Source: Bradyrhizobiaceae bacterium Ga0074131
GTDB taxonomy: Bacteria; Pseudomonadota; Alphaproteobacteria; Rhizobiales; Xanthobacteraceae
Reading direction: 5' to 3'
DNA: 64,000 nucleotides
Assembly: GCA_001464035.1 (NCBI GenBank)
Contig: LNEC01000019.1
Location: forward strand, 434,001 to 498,000
In this document: in pieces, positions 42,157 through 52,481 of the stretch
How the letters are laid out: each line of letters begins with the position of its first letter
Position numbering within the stretch: the stretch's first letter is position 1
Translations under genes and position numbers: made by a program
The notes under the pieces: generated by a model
What the model saw: the letters and a program-made list of their open reading frames with translations, nothing else
The model's database searches: none
What the model was told of the DNA's origin: nothing

Positions 42157-44949
42157 TCAAGCCGCGGGCTGCGCCGCGCTCTCTTCATGGGCGAGCAGAT
42201 GGATCAGCGCGCTCTTGATCGCGGCCTGCCGCGTCGGCGCGTTGATCTGGGCGCCGAGCAAATCGGTGACGTAGAACACGTCGCGGGCGCGTTCGCCGAA
42301 GGTCGCGACATGGGCCGAGGCGATGTTGAGGTTGAGTTTCGATATCGCCGTGGTCAGCTGATACAACAGGCCCGGCCGGTCGAGGCCGGAGACCTCGATC
42401 ACGGTGTAGCGGTCCGACCACTGGTTGTTGATGGTGACTTCCGGCTCGACCACGAAAGGGCGTGCCTTGCGCCCGGCGGCGCGGCGCGCCACCACTTCGG
42501 GCAGCCGCAACTTGCCTTCCAGCACGTCCTCGATCATCTCGCCGATCCGCGTCGCGCGGCGGCCCTCGTCCTCGTCGCGGTCGTATTCCCTCGATATCGC
42601 GATGGTGTCGAGCGCGCGGCCGTCGGTGGTGGTGTAGATCTGGGCGTCGACGATATTGGCGCCCGCCGAGGCGCAGGCGCCGGCGATGATCGACAACAGC
42701 CAGGGATGGTCGCTGGCGAGAATGGTGAGTTCGGTGACGCCGCGCGCCTCGTCGAAGCCGACATTGATCGCGAGCTTGTGGCCGGCCTGTTCGCTGGCCT
42801 TCAGGAAGCGGGCATGGCGGATCTTGCGCGCCAGCTCGACCTTGAGCCAGTAGGCCGGATAGTGCCGCGATATGTAAGCATTGAGTTCGGCGTCCGGCCA
42901 TTCGGTGAAGGCGGCGCGGAACTCCGCCTGCGCCACCGCGATGCGCTGCGCGCGGTTCACTTCCGAGAAGCCGCCGGTCAGCACCGGTTCGGTCTCGTAA
43001 TACAGTGTGCGCAGGAGCTGCGCCTTCCAGCCGTTCCAGACGCCGGGGCCAACGCCCCTGATATCGGCGGTGGTCAGGATGGTCAAAAGCTTCATCTGCT
43101 CCACCGACTGCACCACGGCGGCAAAATTCTCGATGGTCTTGCGGTCGGAAAGGTCGCGCGACTGCGCCACCGTGGACATGGTCAGATGCTGTTCGATCAG
43201 CCAGGCGATCAGTTCGGTATCGGCGGCACTGAAGCCGAGCCGCGGGCACAGCCGCCGCGCCACCTTGGCGCCGGCGATCGAGTGATCCTCAGGCCGGCCC
43301 TTGGCGATGTCGTGCAGCAGCGTGGTGATGTAGATCACCGCGCGGTGGGCGGGTTGAATCTTGCGCATCAGGTCGCTGGCGACGGTGAATTCGTCGTTGC
43401 CGCCGCGCTCGATGTCCTGCAGGTAGCCGACGCAGCGCAGCAGATGTTCGTCGACCGTGTAGTGGTGATACATGTTGAACTGCATCATCGACACGATCTT
43501 GCCGAAGGCGCGAATGAAATTGCCGAGCACGCCGGTCTCGTTCATGCGCCGCAGCACGATTTCCGCGTCGTTCGACGTCAGGATCTCCATGAACAGCCGA
43601 TTGGCCTCGGGATTTTCGCGCAGCTGCGTATTGATCAGCTTCAGCGATCGCGTCACCGTTCGCATCGCGTCCGGATGAAAGGCGAGATTGTTCTTCTGCG
43701 CCAGCCGGAAGATCCGGATCAGATTGACCGGGTCGTGCTTGAAGACGTCGGGAGCGGCGAGATTGATGCGGTTGTGGTCGATGATGAAGTCGTCGCTATC
43801 GGGCACCCGGCGTCGGTTGTTGCCCGGCAGCAAACGCGCCATCATCCGGCTCAGCACCGGCGCCGGCTTGGCCTGCTGGTCCTCCAGCTTGGCGCACAGG
43901 ATCGCGGTGAGGTCGCCGACGTCCTTGGCGACCAGGAAATAGTGCTTCATGAAGCGTTCGACATCCTGCATGCCGGGATGCGAGGTATAGCCGAGCCGGA
44001 TTGCGATCTCGCGCTGCATGTCGAACGACAGCCGTTCTTCGGCGCGGCCGGAAAAGAAATGGATGTTGCAGCGGACCGACCACAGGAAATCGGCGCAGCG
44101 GCGGAAGGTGCGGTATTCCTGCGCGTCGAATACACCGTGTTCCAGCAACTCGTCGGTCTCGCGCACGCGGTAGACATATTTCGCGATCCAGAACAGCGTG
44201 TGCAGGTCGCGCAGGCCGCCCTTGCCGTCCTTGACGTTGGGCTCGACCAGATAGCGCGACTGCCCCGCACGGCGGTGCCGCTCCTCGCGCTCGGCGAGCT
44301 TGGCGGTGACGAATTCGGCCGCGGTGCCCTGCACGACTTCCTTGTCGAACCGCCCGACCAGTTCGTCATAGAGCGGCTGGTCGCCGGTCAGGAAGCGGGT
44401 TTCGAGGATCGCGGTGCGGATCGTCATGTCGCCGCGCGCCTGCCGGATCGATTCATCGACCGAACGGGTGGCGTGGCCGACCTTCAGCCCCATGTCCCAC
44501 AGGCAATACAGGATGGCCTCGGCGACCTGCTCGCCCCAGGCGGTCTGCTTGTAGGGCAGGATGAACAACAGATCGATGTCGGATTCCGGGGCCATCAAGC
44601 CGCGGCCATAGCCCCCGGTAGCGACCACCGCCATGCGTTCGGCGCCGGAGGGCACCGGTGAGCGATAGAGATGGCGGGTGGCGGCGGAATACAGGATGCG
44701 GATGATCTCGTCCTGCACGAAGCACAGCCGTTCGGCGCAGCGACGCCCGTGCCGGTCCTTCAGCAGCACCGCCTGCGCCACCGCGCGGGCCTCGAGCATT
44801 TCCGCTTTCAGGAGTTGCGCTATGGCGGAGCGAAAGACATCCTCGCGGCCGGCATGGGTGACGGCGAGCGCGTCCACCGCCGCTGATATCCGCGGGGTAT
44901 CGAAGCGGTCGTCAATGTCGGGGCGGGCCTGGGTCACAACGCTGTCCAT
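42157..44949 (-). CDS. glnD: PII uridylyltransferase / uridylyl-removing enzyme
   Basis: A 930-residue GlnD, the sensor that uridylylates PII proteins when nitrogen is scarce and removes UMP when glutamine is high. The nucleotidyltransferase domain has ATGGYGRGLMAPESDIDLLF near residues 110-130. A GlnD linker (NVKDGKGGLRDLHTLFWI) follows, then an HD domain with LLHDIAKGRPEDHS near 545, and two C-terminal ACT domains (about 720-800 and 830-915) that bind glutamine. All parts expected for both activities are present. It is transcribed alone. The PII genes are not in the window. Confidence 0.96.
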   Translation of the reverse strand: MDSVVTQARPDIDDRFDTPRISAAVDALAVTHAGREDVFRSAIAQLLKAEMLEARAVAQAVLLKDRHGRRCAERLCFVQDEIIRILYSAATRHLYRSPVPSGAERMAVVATGGYGRGLMAPESDIDLLFILPYKQTAWGEQVAEAILYCLWDMGLKVGHATRSVDESIRQARGDMTIRTAILETRFLTGDQPLYDELVGRFDKEVVQGTAAEFVTAKLAEREERHRRAGQSRYLVEPNVKDGKGGLRDLHTLFWIAKYVYRVRETDELLEHGVFDAQEYRTFRRCADFLWSVRCNIHFFSGRAEERLSFDMQREIAIRLGYTSHPGMQDVERFMKHYFLVAKDVGDLTAILCAKLEDQQAKPAPVLSRMMARLLPGNNRRRVPDSDDFIIDHNRINLAAPDVFKHDPVNLIRIFRLAQKNNLAFHPDAMRTVTRSLKLINTQLRENPEANRLFMEILTSNDAEIVLRRMNETGVLGNFIRAFGKIVSMMQFNMYHHYTVDEHLLRCVGYLQDIERGGNDEFTVASDLMRKIQPAHRAVIYITTLLHDIAKGRPEDHSIAGAKVARRLCPRLGFSAADTELIAWLIEQHLTMSTVAQSRDLSDRKTIENFAAVVQSVEQMKLLTILTTADIRGVGPGVWNGWKAQLLRTLYYETEPVLTGGFSEVNRAQRIAVAQAEFRAAFTEWPDAELNAYISRHYPAYWLKVELARKIRHARFLKASEQAGHKLAINVGFDEARGVTELTILASDHPWLLSIIAGACASAGANIVDAQIYTTTDGRALDTIAISREYDRDEDEGRRATRIGEMIEDVLEGKLRLPEVVARRAAGRKARPFVVEPEVTINNQWSDRYTVIEVSGLDRPGLLYQLTTAISKLNLNIASAHVATFGERARDVFYVTDLLGAQINAPTRQAAIKSALIHLLAHEESAAQPAA

Positions 44950-45210
44950 ATCCCAACCCGATATCGGACAGCGCCGATGCTGTCACGGGCGATTACCGGG
45001 AGACAACGGCAGGGCACCACTGCGTCCCCCGACTGCAGCGGCTCGCGCACGGCGCGTCAGAGGTATGTTCTACTCCCCGGCCGTTTCAATTAACTTATTG
45101 AAATATAATGCATTTCCAAGGGCGGGAGAAACGGCTGCGCCGGCGGGAAGGGTGACATCGGTCGGCTGACCCGCTACATCCAACCGGCAATACCATCCGG
45201 GAGAGAAAAA

Positions 45211-45720
45211 ATGGACGCCGCCGAACTCCGCGCCACCCAGGCCCCGATCAAGGAACGCTACACGTCCGATCCCGCGGCCGCGATGATCAAGCTGACCGCG
45301 AGGGGCTCGATCGACAGCGAAGGCATCGCCTGCAAGGTCGAGACCGGCCGCGCTCTGGCGATTGCCGGTCTGCACCCGGCAACCGGCGGCTCGGGACTTG
45401 AACTGTGCTCCGGCGACATGCTGCTGGAAGCTTTGGCCGCCTGCGCCGGCGTGACGCTGAAATCGGTGGCAACCGCCATCGAAGTGCCGCTCAGGAAAGG
45501 CGACGTCACCGCCGAGGGTGATCTTGATTGCCGCGGCACGCTCGGCATCGATAAGGAAGCGCCGGTCGGTTTTGCCGAAATCCGCCTGAAGTTCGAAGTC
45601 GACACCGATGCGCCACAGGACAAGCTCGATCTGCTCCTGAAACTCACCGAGCGCTATTGCGTGGTCTACCAGACCATCAAGAACGGCCCGAAGGTTTCGG
45701 TGTCGATGCAGCGGGTGTGA
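45211..45720 (+). CDS. OsmC family protein
   Basis: A 169-residue OsmC/Ohr-fold protein. The two family cysteines are visible, in EALAACAGVTLKS and ERYCVVYQT. The fold usually reduces organic hydroperoxides with these cysteines; other members bind fatty acids or have no assigned activity. Extra cysteines (LELCSGD, DCRGT) are present. GGGAGAG precedes the ATG. It is followed by a membrane protein gene after 46 bp, with a CACCCT/AGGGTG inverted repeat between them. Confidence 0.9.
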   Translation: MDAAELRATQAPIKERYTSDPAAAMIKLTARGSIDSEGIACKVETGRALAIAGLHPATGGSGLELCSGDMLLEALAACAGVTLKSVATAIEVPLRKGDVTAEGDLDCRGTLGIDKEAPVGFAEIRLKFEVDTDAPQDKLDLLLKLTERYCVVYQTIKNGPKVSVSMQRV

Positions 45721-45766
45721 GGCCCACCCTTACCCTCCGTAAGAGGCAGGGTGAGAAAGCGCCGCC

Positions 45767-46561
45767 ATGTCCTCCGAAATCGCATTCCTCCTGACGCTGG
45801 CGCTGCGCATGGCGATCACCGCCGCGTTCGTGGTCACGGCGTCCGTGATTACCGAGCGCTCCGGCCCGGTGATCGGCGCGCTGGTGGCGACGCTGCCGAT
45901 TTCGGCGGGGCCTTCTTACGTGTTTCTGGCGCTGGACCACGATGCCGCATTCATCGCCGAGGGCGCGCTGGCGAGCCTGCCGGTCAACGCCGCGACGATC
46001 TTGCTGGGCCTGACCTATGTCGTGCTGGCGCAGCGCCAGGGCGCCATTGTCAGTTGCGGCGTCGCGGCCGTCGTCTGGATCGCGCTCGCCTCGATCATCC
46101 GCTCGGTGCCATGGACGCTGGCCGGCGGCCTGCTCGTGAATGCGGTTGCGTTTGCGATCTGTGTGCCGCTGCTGCGGCGCTTCCGTCACGTCAGGATGCC
46201 GCTGATCACGCGCCGCTGGTACGATATCCCGCTGCGCGCCTCGCTGGTCGCCACCCTGGTGGCGACGGTGGTCACGGCGTCGGGTTGGGTCGGGCCCAAG
46301 GTCAGCGGCATCATCGCGCTTTTCCCGGTCGTGTTCACCAGCATGATGCTGATCCTGCATCCGCGCATCGGCGGCCCGCCGACCGCCGCCGTGATCGCCA
46401 ACAGCGCCGGTGGATTGATGGGGCTGGGCATCGCGATCGCAGCGCTGCATGTCACAGCCTTGCGGTTCGGCTCGGCGATCGGCCTCGGCGTTGCGCTGGC
46501 GATCTGCGTGAGCTGGAATCTCGGCCTGTGGTGGTGGAGCCGGAGGAAGCCTGCGCGCTGA
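45767..46561 (+). CDS. Conserved polytopic membrane protein of unknown function
   Basis: A 264-residue protein with about eight hydrophobic segments and two similar halves: TERSGPVIGALVATLPISAGP in the first and GPKVSGIIALFPVVFTSMM in the second. This suggests an internal repeat with inverted or duplicated topology, as in small transporters. No soluble domain is present and I do not recognise a named family. It lies 46 bp after the OsmC gene on the same strand and may be co-transcribed with it. Confidence 0.8.
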   Translation: MSSEIAFLLTLALRMAITAAFVVTASVITERSGPVIGALVATLPISAGPSYVFLALDHDAAFIAEGALASLPVNAATILLGLTYVVLAQRQGAIVSCGVAAVVWIALASIIRSVPWTLAGGLLVNAVAFAICVPLLRRFRHVRMPLITRRWYDIPLRASLVATLVATVVTASGWVGPKVSGIIALFPVVFTSMMLILHPRIGGPPTAAVIANSAGGLMGLGIAIAALHVTALRFGSAIGLGVALAICVSWNLGLWWWSRRKPAR

Positions 46562-46678
46562 CAGCCCCTCATGGCGACGAGCACATCTTCCCGGCAGCGC
46601 TTGCGCCGTCCGGCGCGCGTCGCCGGACGATGCTCCGCATCGCCGGGAGAACCGTGAGAGCCCGGATCGCGGCAAGTC

Positions 46679-47664
46679 TTATGCCCGCCCCGTCCCCTCA
46701 TTGAGGAAACACGCCACCTGGTGTTTCGTGCCGGCGTCGGCCAGCACTGGCGTCTCGATTCTGCACCGCTCCATCACATAACGGCATCGCGTATGAAACG
46801 CGCATCCGGACGGCGGGTTAATCGGGCTCGGCACGTCGCCGTCGATCAGCGGCTTGAGAGTCTTCTTCTTCGGATCCGCCACCGGCACCGAGGCCAGCAG
46901 GGCCTGGGTATAGGGATGCCTTGGGTTGGCGAACAGTTCGGTCTTATCGGCGATCTCGACGATGCGGCCGAGATACATCACGGCGACGCGGTGGCTGATA
47001 TGGGCAACCACGGCGAGATCGTGCGCGATGAACAGATAGGAAAAACCGTGCCTGCGCTGCAGGTCGATCAACAGATTGATCACCTGGGCCTGTATCGAGA
47101 CGTCGAGCGCCGATACCGGCTCGTCGCACACGATCAGGTCGGGCCCGAGCGACAGCGCGCGCGCGATGCAGATGCGCTGACGCTGGCCGCCGGAGAACTG
47201 GTGCGGATAGTTTTGCATTTGATCGGCCCGCAGCCCGACCTGATCGAACAGTTCGGCGACGCGTTCGTCCCTGGCGCGGCCGGTCGCGAGACCGTGGACG
47301 CTGAGCGGTTCGCCAACGATATCGCCCGCGGTCATGCGCGGATTGAGCGAAGCGAACGGGTCCTGGAAGATGATCTGCATCGAGCGCCGATGCTCGCGCA
47401 AATCGGCCTTGCCGAGGTGAGTAATATCGAGGCCATTGAGGTGGATGCTCCCGCTGGTCGGTTCGACCAGCCGCAGGATGCTGCGCGCCACAGTCGATTT
47501 GCCGCAGCCGGATTCCCCGACCATCCCGAGCGTTTCGCCGACGCCGACCGTGAAGCTGACGCCGTCCACGGCGTGCACCGTGCCGACCCGGCGGCGCAGG
47601 ACGCCGCCCCGCACCGCATAGTGCTTGATCAGATCGGTTACCTCGAGCAGCGGCGTTGCGTCGG

Positions 47665-47668
<4 letters not shown>
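46679..47668 (-). CDS. Dpp/Opp-type ABC transporter ATPase, F subunit
   Basis: A 329-residue oligopeptide/dipeptide-type ATPase. Walker A is GESGCGKST, the signature FSGGQRQRI, Walker B LIVCDEPVSALD and the switch IAHDL. The C-terminal oligo_HPY domain (RHPYTQALLASVP, CAFHTRCRY with clustered cysteines) is typical of DppF/OppF and may bind an iron-sulfur cluster. The ATG at 47668 overlaps the stop of the D subunit (ATGA). It is the last gene of a five-gene import operon. Confidence 0.94.
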
Positions 47669-48677
<1,009 letters not shown>

Positions 48678-48678
<1 letters not shown>

Positions 48679-49571
48679 CAGCCGCGCTGCCTCGGGTCGA
48701 GGATGTCGCGCAGCGCGTCGCCGAACAGGTTGGTGCCGAACACCGCGAGGCTGATCGCAATCCCCGGGAAAATCACCAGCCACGGCGCGGTGCGGACGTA
48801 CTCCGCGGCCGATTCCGACAGCATGCGGCCCCACGAGGGATAGGGCTCGGGAATGCCGAGGCCGAGGAACGACAGCGAGGCCTCGGTGAGAATGGTCGAG
48901 CCGAGCTGCGCCGTCGCCAGCACGATCAGCGGCGCCAGCGTGTTGGGCAGAACGTGGCGCAGCGCGATGCGGGTCTCGCTCATGCCGATCGATTTCGCGG
49001 CTTCGATGAACGGCAGCTCGCGCAGCGCCAGGGTGTTGGCGCGGATGACGCGGGCGACGGTGGGGATCAGCGGGATTGCGATCGCGATGATCACGTTCGG
49101 CAGCGATGGCCCCAGCGCCGCCGTCATGACGAGCGCGAGCACCAGCAGCGGCAACGCCTGCAGGATGTCGGTGACGCGCTGGAACACCAGATCGACCCAA
49201 CCCGACAGATAGCCCGAGGCGAGGCCCACGATCACGCCGATCGACGAGCCGAGCAGGGTCGAACCGACGCCGACGGCGAGCGATATGCGGGCGCCATGGA
49301 CGATCCGGCTCCAGACGTCCCGGCCGAACGAGTCGGTTCCCAGCCAATGCTGCGCGCTGGGGGCCGCCAGACGATGCAGGGAATCGACCGAAAGGGGATC
49401 GTAGCGGCCGATGAAATCGGCAAGCAGCGCGGCCAGCACGAATAGCACCATGATGACGAGGCCGACAGCGCCGAGCAAATGACGTTGCGCGAGGAACGCA
49501 AACTTGCGCCAGCCGCGCGTCGAATGGGCGCCGGCGCGTCTCAGTTCGCTGTCGTAGTTGATGACGGCCAA
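48678..49571 (-). CDS. Dpp/Opp-type ABC transporter permease, C subunit
   Basis: A 297-residue permease with six hydrophobic segments, an N-terminal OppC_N-like region and the binding-protein-dependent transport motif EAAKSIGMSETRIALRHVLPN. The start is assigned to a TTG at 49571. AGGAGG lies six bases upstream, and the usual amino-terminal length results; in-frame codons further upstream run into the B permease gene. Use of TTG with a perfect Shine-Dalgarno sequence is worth noting because automatic callers may miss it. Confidence 0.9.
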
Positions 49572-49581
49572 GCGCTGCCTC

Positions 49582-50553
49582 CTAGTCCGTGTACCGGATG
49601 CGTGGATCGATCGCGGCATAGAGCATGTCGACCGTGAAGTTCGTGACCACGACGACCAGGGCAATCAGCATCACCAGGTTCTGGACGATCGGATAGTCGC
49701 GCCACCGGATGGCCTCGACCAGGAAACGGGCGACGCCGGGAATATTGAAGACGGTCTCGGTGACGATCAGGCCGCCGATCAGGAACGCCGCCTCGATTCC
49801 AATCACGGTGATCACGGGCAGAACCGCATTCTTCAATGCGTGGTGATAGTTGACGGAGGCCTCGGACGCGCCCTTGGCGCGGGCGGTGCGGATATAATCC
49901 TGCCGCAATATTTCGAGCATCGAGGAGCGGGTGATCCGCATGGTCAGCGCGGCGCTGCGAAAGCCGACCGCCATCGCCGGAACGGCGTAGATCGCGAATG
50001 CCTCGGTCCAGGTCGCCGGGTTCGGGTTGAAGATCGGCATGGTTCCAAACATGGCAACCGACGCCATCAGGATCAGCAGACCTAGCCAGAACGACGGCAG
50101 CGACAGCCCGCTCAGGCTGACGACCCGCAAGGCATAATCGAGCCGGGTGCCCTGCTTCACCGCGCTGATGACGCCGAGCGGAATCCCGATCGCGGCGGAG
50201 AACAGCAGCGCCAGGGCGGCCAGCTTTGCGGTGATCGGAATCCGCGGCAGGATCTCCTGCAGCGCGGGCTTCTCGGAGACATAGGAATAGCCGAGGTCGC
50301 CCTGCAGCAGCCCGCCGATCCATTTCACATATTGTACGAAGATCGGCTGGTCGAGACCCAGCTCCCGCTCCAGATTGGCCTTGTCGGCCTGGTCGACGAA
50401 TCCCGCGGCGTCGAACAGGATGTCGACGATATTACCGGGTACGATGCGCAGCAGCACAAAGATGATGACCGAGATCCCGAACAGGGTCACGAGCATCAAG
50501 GCGAGGCGCCGCACGATATAGGCAAACAACGGGCTGCTCCTGGCAGCGTGCAT
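49582..50553 (-). CDS. Dpp/Opp-type ABC transporter permease, B subunit
   Basis: A 323-residue permease with the DppB/OppB N-terminus (YIVRRLALMLVTLFGISVIIFVLLRIVPG), GYSYVSEKPALQEI, and the ATPase-contact loop RTARAKGASEASVNYHHALKN. The ATG at 50553 sits in the right arm of a 7-bp hairpin that begins in the spacer after the binding-protein gene, and no clear Shine-Dalgarno sequence is free. Translation of the permease may therefore be held below that of the binding protein. Confidence 0.93.
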   Translation of the reverse strand: MHAARSSPLFAYIVRRLALMLVTLFGISVIIFVLLRIVPGNIVDILFDAAGFVDQADKANLERELGLDQPIFVQYVKWIGGLLQGDLGYSYVSEKPALQEILPRIPITAKLAALALLFSAAIGIPLGVISAVKQGTRLDYALRVVSLSGLSLPSFWLGLLILMASVAMFGTMPIFNPNPATWTEAFAIYAVPAMAVGFRSAALTMRITRSSMLEILRQDYIRTARAKGASEASVNYHHALKNAVLPVITVIGIEAAFLIGGLIVTETVFNIPGVARFLVEAIRWRDYPIVQNLVMLIALVVVVTNFTVDMLYAAIDPRIRYTD

Positions 50554-50582
50554 TCCGCAAAACGGTATTGCGATTGGAATGC
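50550..50582 (-). promoter_or_regulatory. Hairpin that includes the permease B start codon
   Basis: In the minus-strand transcript GCATTCC pairs with GGAATGC across a 19-nt loop, and the ATG of the B permease lies within GGAATGC. The structure sits in the 70-bp gap between the binding-protein and permease genes, where differential expression within an ABC operon is often set. Confidence 0.4.
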
Positions 50583-50623
50583 GCGCGAATGTTAGAGGTT
50601 GGCGGGCGCGTCCTGCCGCGGCG

Positions 50624-52222
50624 CTACCTATCCATCCACACGTCCTCGTAGCGGTAACCGTTGTAGGAGCTGTTCACCATGATGGTGATGCCCTTGACAT
50701 GAGGCTGCCAGCACGAGCCCATGCGGCTGTGGTAGATGATGGGGCGGGCAACGTCTTCCTGAAGCTTCTTGTCGATTTCCCAAACCAGCTTCTTGCGCTT
50801 GGCGATGTCCGTCTCGGCCGACTGCTCGTCGAAAAGCTTCTCGATCTCCTTGTTGCAGTAGTTGGTATAGTTCCGCTCCGAGCCGCAGGAATAGTTCTCG
50901 AAGAACGACTGGTCGGGATCATCAACGGCGTTGCCGGTCAAGTTGAGTCCGAGCGCATAGTCCTTGCGCGCGACCTTGGAGAACCAGTTGGCGGTCTCGA
51001 CCACTTCGAGCTCGCCATCGATATAGATGTCCTTTAGCTGGTCGATCAGGATGATCGCAGGATCGCGGTAAATGGCAATGTTGCGCGTGGCGACCTTGAC
51101 CGCGAGGCGCTTCTCGGGTCCGTAGCCCGCCTTCTGCATCAGCTTGCGGGCCTCCTCCCGGTTGGCTTTCACGTCTGGACCGTAGCCCGGAATCGTCTCC
51201 AGCATCTCCTTCGGCATGGCCCACAACCCGCCCGGCGCGGGCAGCATGGTGCCGCCGATATCCGCCTGACCTTCGAACAGGATCGAGACGAAGGCCTTGC
51301 GGTCCAGCGCCAGCGCCATCGCCCGGCGAATATCGAGATTGTCGAACGGCGGCGAGGATGAGTTGACGATGATGTTGGTGCTGACGTTGACCGGTTCGAC
51401 CACACACACCGCTTTGGGGGCCTGTGTCTTGACGTCCTTGAGCAGCGGAATCGATACTTCGGTCGGGAACGTCATGTCGAACTGGCCGGAAATGAAGCCG
51501 AGAATGGCCGTCGACCGGTTGGTGATGATGGTGTACTCGATGCCGTCGAGATGCGGCAGGCCCTTTTTCCAGTAGTCCGGGTTCCGGGCGATCTTGATCG
51601 ATTCGTTGGCCTTGAACTCGACGAACTTGAACGGGCCGGTGCCGGTCGGTTTGGTGCGCATGTCGCCGGGCGAGACGTGGCAGGGATAGACGGGCGTATA
51701 GCCGGAAGCGAGCAGCGCCAGCAGCGCCGGCTGCGGTCGGTTCAGGTTGAACGCAACTTCCAAGTCGCCCTTCGGCGTGACGTCGACCACCTCATTGTAC
51801 CAGGACTTGCGCGGGTTCTTGCGGAACTTCTGCTGCGACTTGCCCATCAGCATGTCGAATGTGCATTTGACGTCGGCTGCCGTGAAGGGTTTGCCGTCGT
51901 GCCACTTGACGCCCTGCCTCAACTTGAAGCTGAGCGTTTTCCTGTCGTCGCTCCAGGCCCAGCTCTCCGCGAGATCCGGAACGATCGAGTCCATTGAGTT
52001 TTGCGCCACGTCCTGCTTGTAGATGACGAGGTTGTTGAAGATCGGCATGAAGGGAATGTTGACCGAATAGGTCGCCTCCTCGTGGATCGAGGCGCTGGCC
52101 GGACTATCCCGATGATAGACCTTCAGGATGCCGCCCTTCTTGGGCTCGGCAGCAAGCGCAGCCACGTTGGAAGTCGCCAACAAAGACACCGCCACCGCGG
52201 CAAGCGCGCGCACACTTCGCAT
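50624..52222 (-). CDS. ABC transporter substrate-binding protein, SBP family 5
   Basis: A 532-residue periplasmic binding protein of the oligopeptide/dipeptide/nickel family (SBP_bac_5). It has a Sec signal peptide (ALAAVAVSLLATSNVAALAA), the LAESWAWSDDRKTLSFKLRQGVKWHDG signature, and a C-terminal lobe ending NGYRYEDVWMDR. GGGAGG lies seven bases upstream of the ATG. It is the first gene of the Dpp-type operon. The ligand could be a peptide, an opine or another small solute; no catabolic gene next to it narrows this down. Confidence 0.93.
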   Translation of the reverse strand: MRSVRALAAVAVSLLATSNVAALAAEPKKGGILKVYHRDSPASASIHEEATYSVNIPFMPIFNNLVIYKQDVAQNSMDSIVPDLAESWAWSDDRKTLSFKLRQGVKWHDGKPFTAADVKCTFDMLMGKSQQKFRKNPRKSWYNEVVDVTPKGDLEVAFNLNRPQPALLALLASGYTPVYPCHVSPGDMRTKPTGTGPFKFVEFKANESIKIARNPDYWKKGLPHLDGIEYTIITNRSTAILGFISGQFDMTFPTEVSIPLLKDVKTQAPKAVCVVEPVNVSTNIIVNSSSPPFDNLDIRRAMALALDRKAFVSILFEGQADIGGTMLPAPGGLWAMPKEMLETIPGYGPDVKANREEARKLMQKAGYGPEKRLAVKVATRNIAIYRDPAIILIDQLKDIYIDGELEVVETANWFSKVARKDYALGLNLTGNAVDDPDQSFFENYSCGSERNYTNYCNKEIEKLFDEQSAETDIAKRKKLVWEIDKKLQEDVARPIIYHSRMGSCWQPHVKGITIMVNSSYNGYRYEDVWMDR

Positions 52223-52411
52223 GTTCCCTCCCGTCGATCATTCAGCCTCATTGGGCCGATTGTCGCGGAGGTTAGCCATGACGGAGCGCCGACGCAACCG
52301 GCAAGGCCGGACCCGGCATTGATCCAGCGAACCAATGCAATTCCACGCACCGGCTGACGCAATGACGGCGCTGTTGGTGCGGCGCGCAATGGTTTCGACC
52401 GCCGGAACCGG

Positions 52412-52480
52412 TCAAACCTCCGGCCTGTCGCCGCCCTTCCGGCCGAGAATTTCGCCGGGGTCGCCACCAACGTCGAGGCC
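52412..52480 (-). pseudogene. Remnant of the 3' end of a BKACE gene
   Basis: On the minus strand this stretch reads EILGRKGGDRPEV-stop, matching the last residues (EILDLKGGDKLEV-stop) of the intact BKACE gene at 54749. About 45 bases around the stop are ~90% identical; similarity fades further into the gene. It abuts the end of the HD-GYP gene. The HD-GYP/PilZ segment is therefore flanked by one intact and one broken copy of the same gene end, in direct orientation. Confidence 0.72.
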
Positions 52481-52481
52481 A

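Noticed and set aside
42187..44661. An 824-codon open frame on the strand opposite glnD
   Set aside because: glnD is unmistakable on the other strand. GC-rich DNA with strong third-position bias commonly leaves long open antisense frames, and this one has no known motif.
45721..45766. A terminator between the OsmC and membrane protein genes (CACCCT/AGGGTG)
   Set aside because: The stem is only six base pairs with a 17-base loop and no T-run. The genes are close enough to be co-transcribed.
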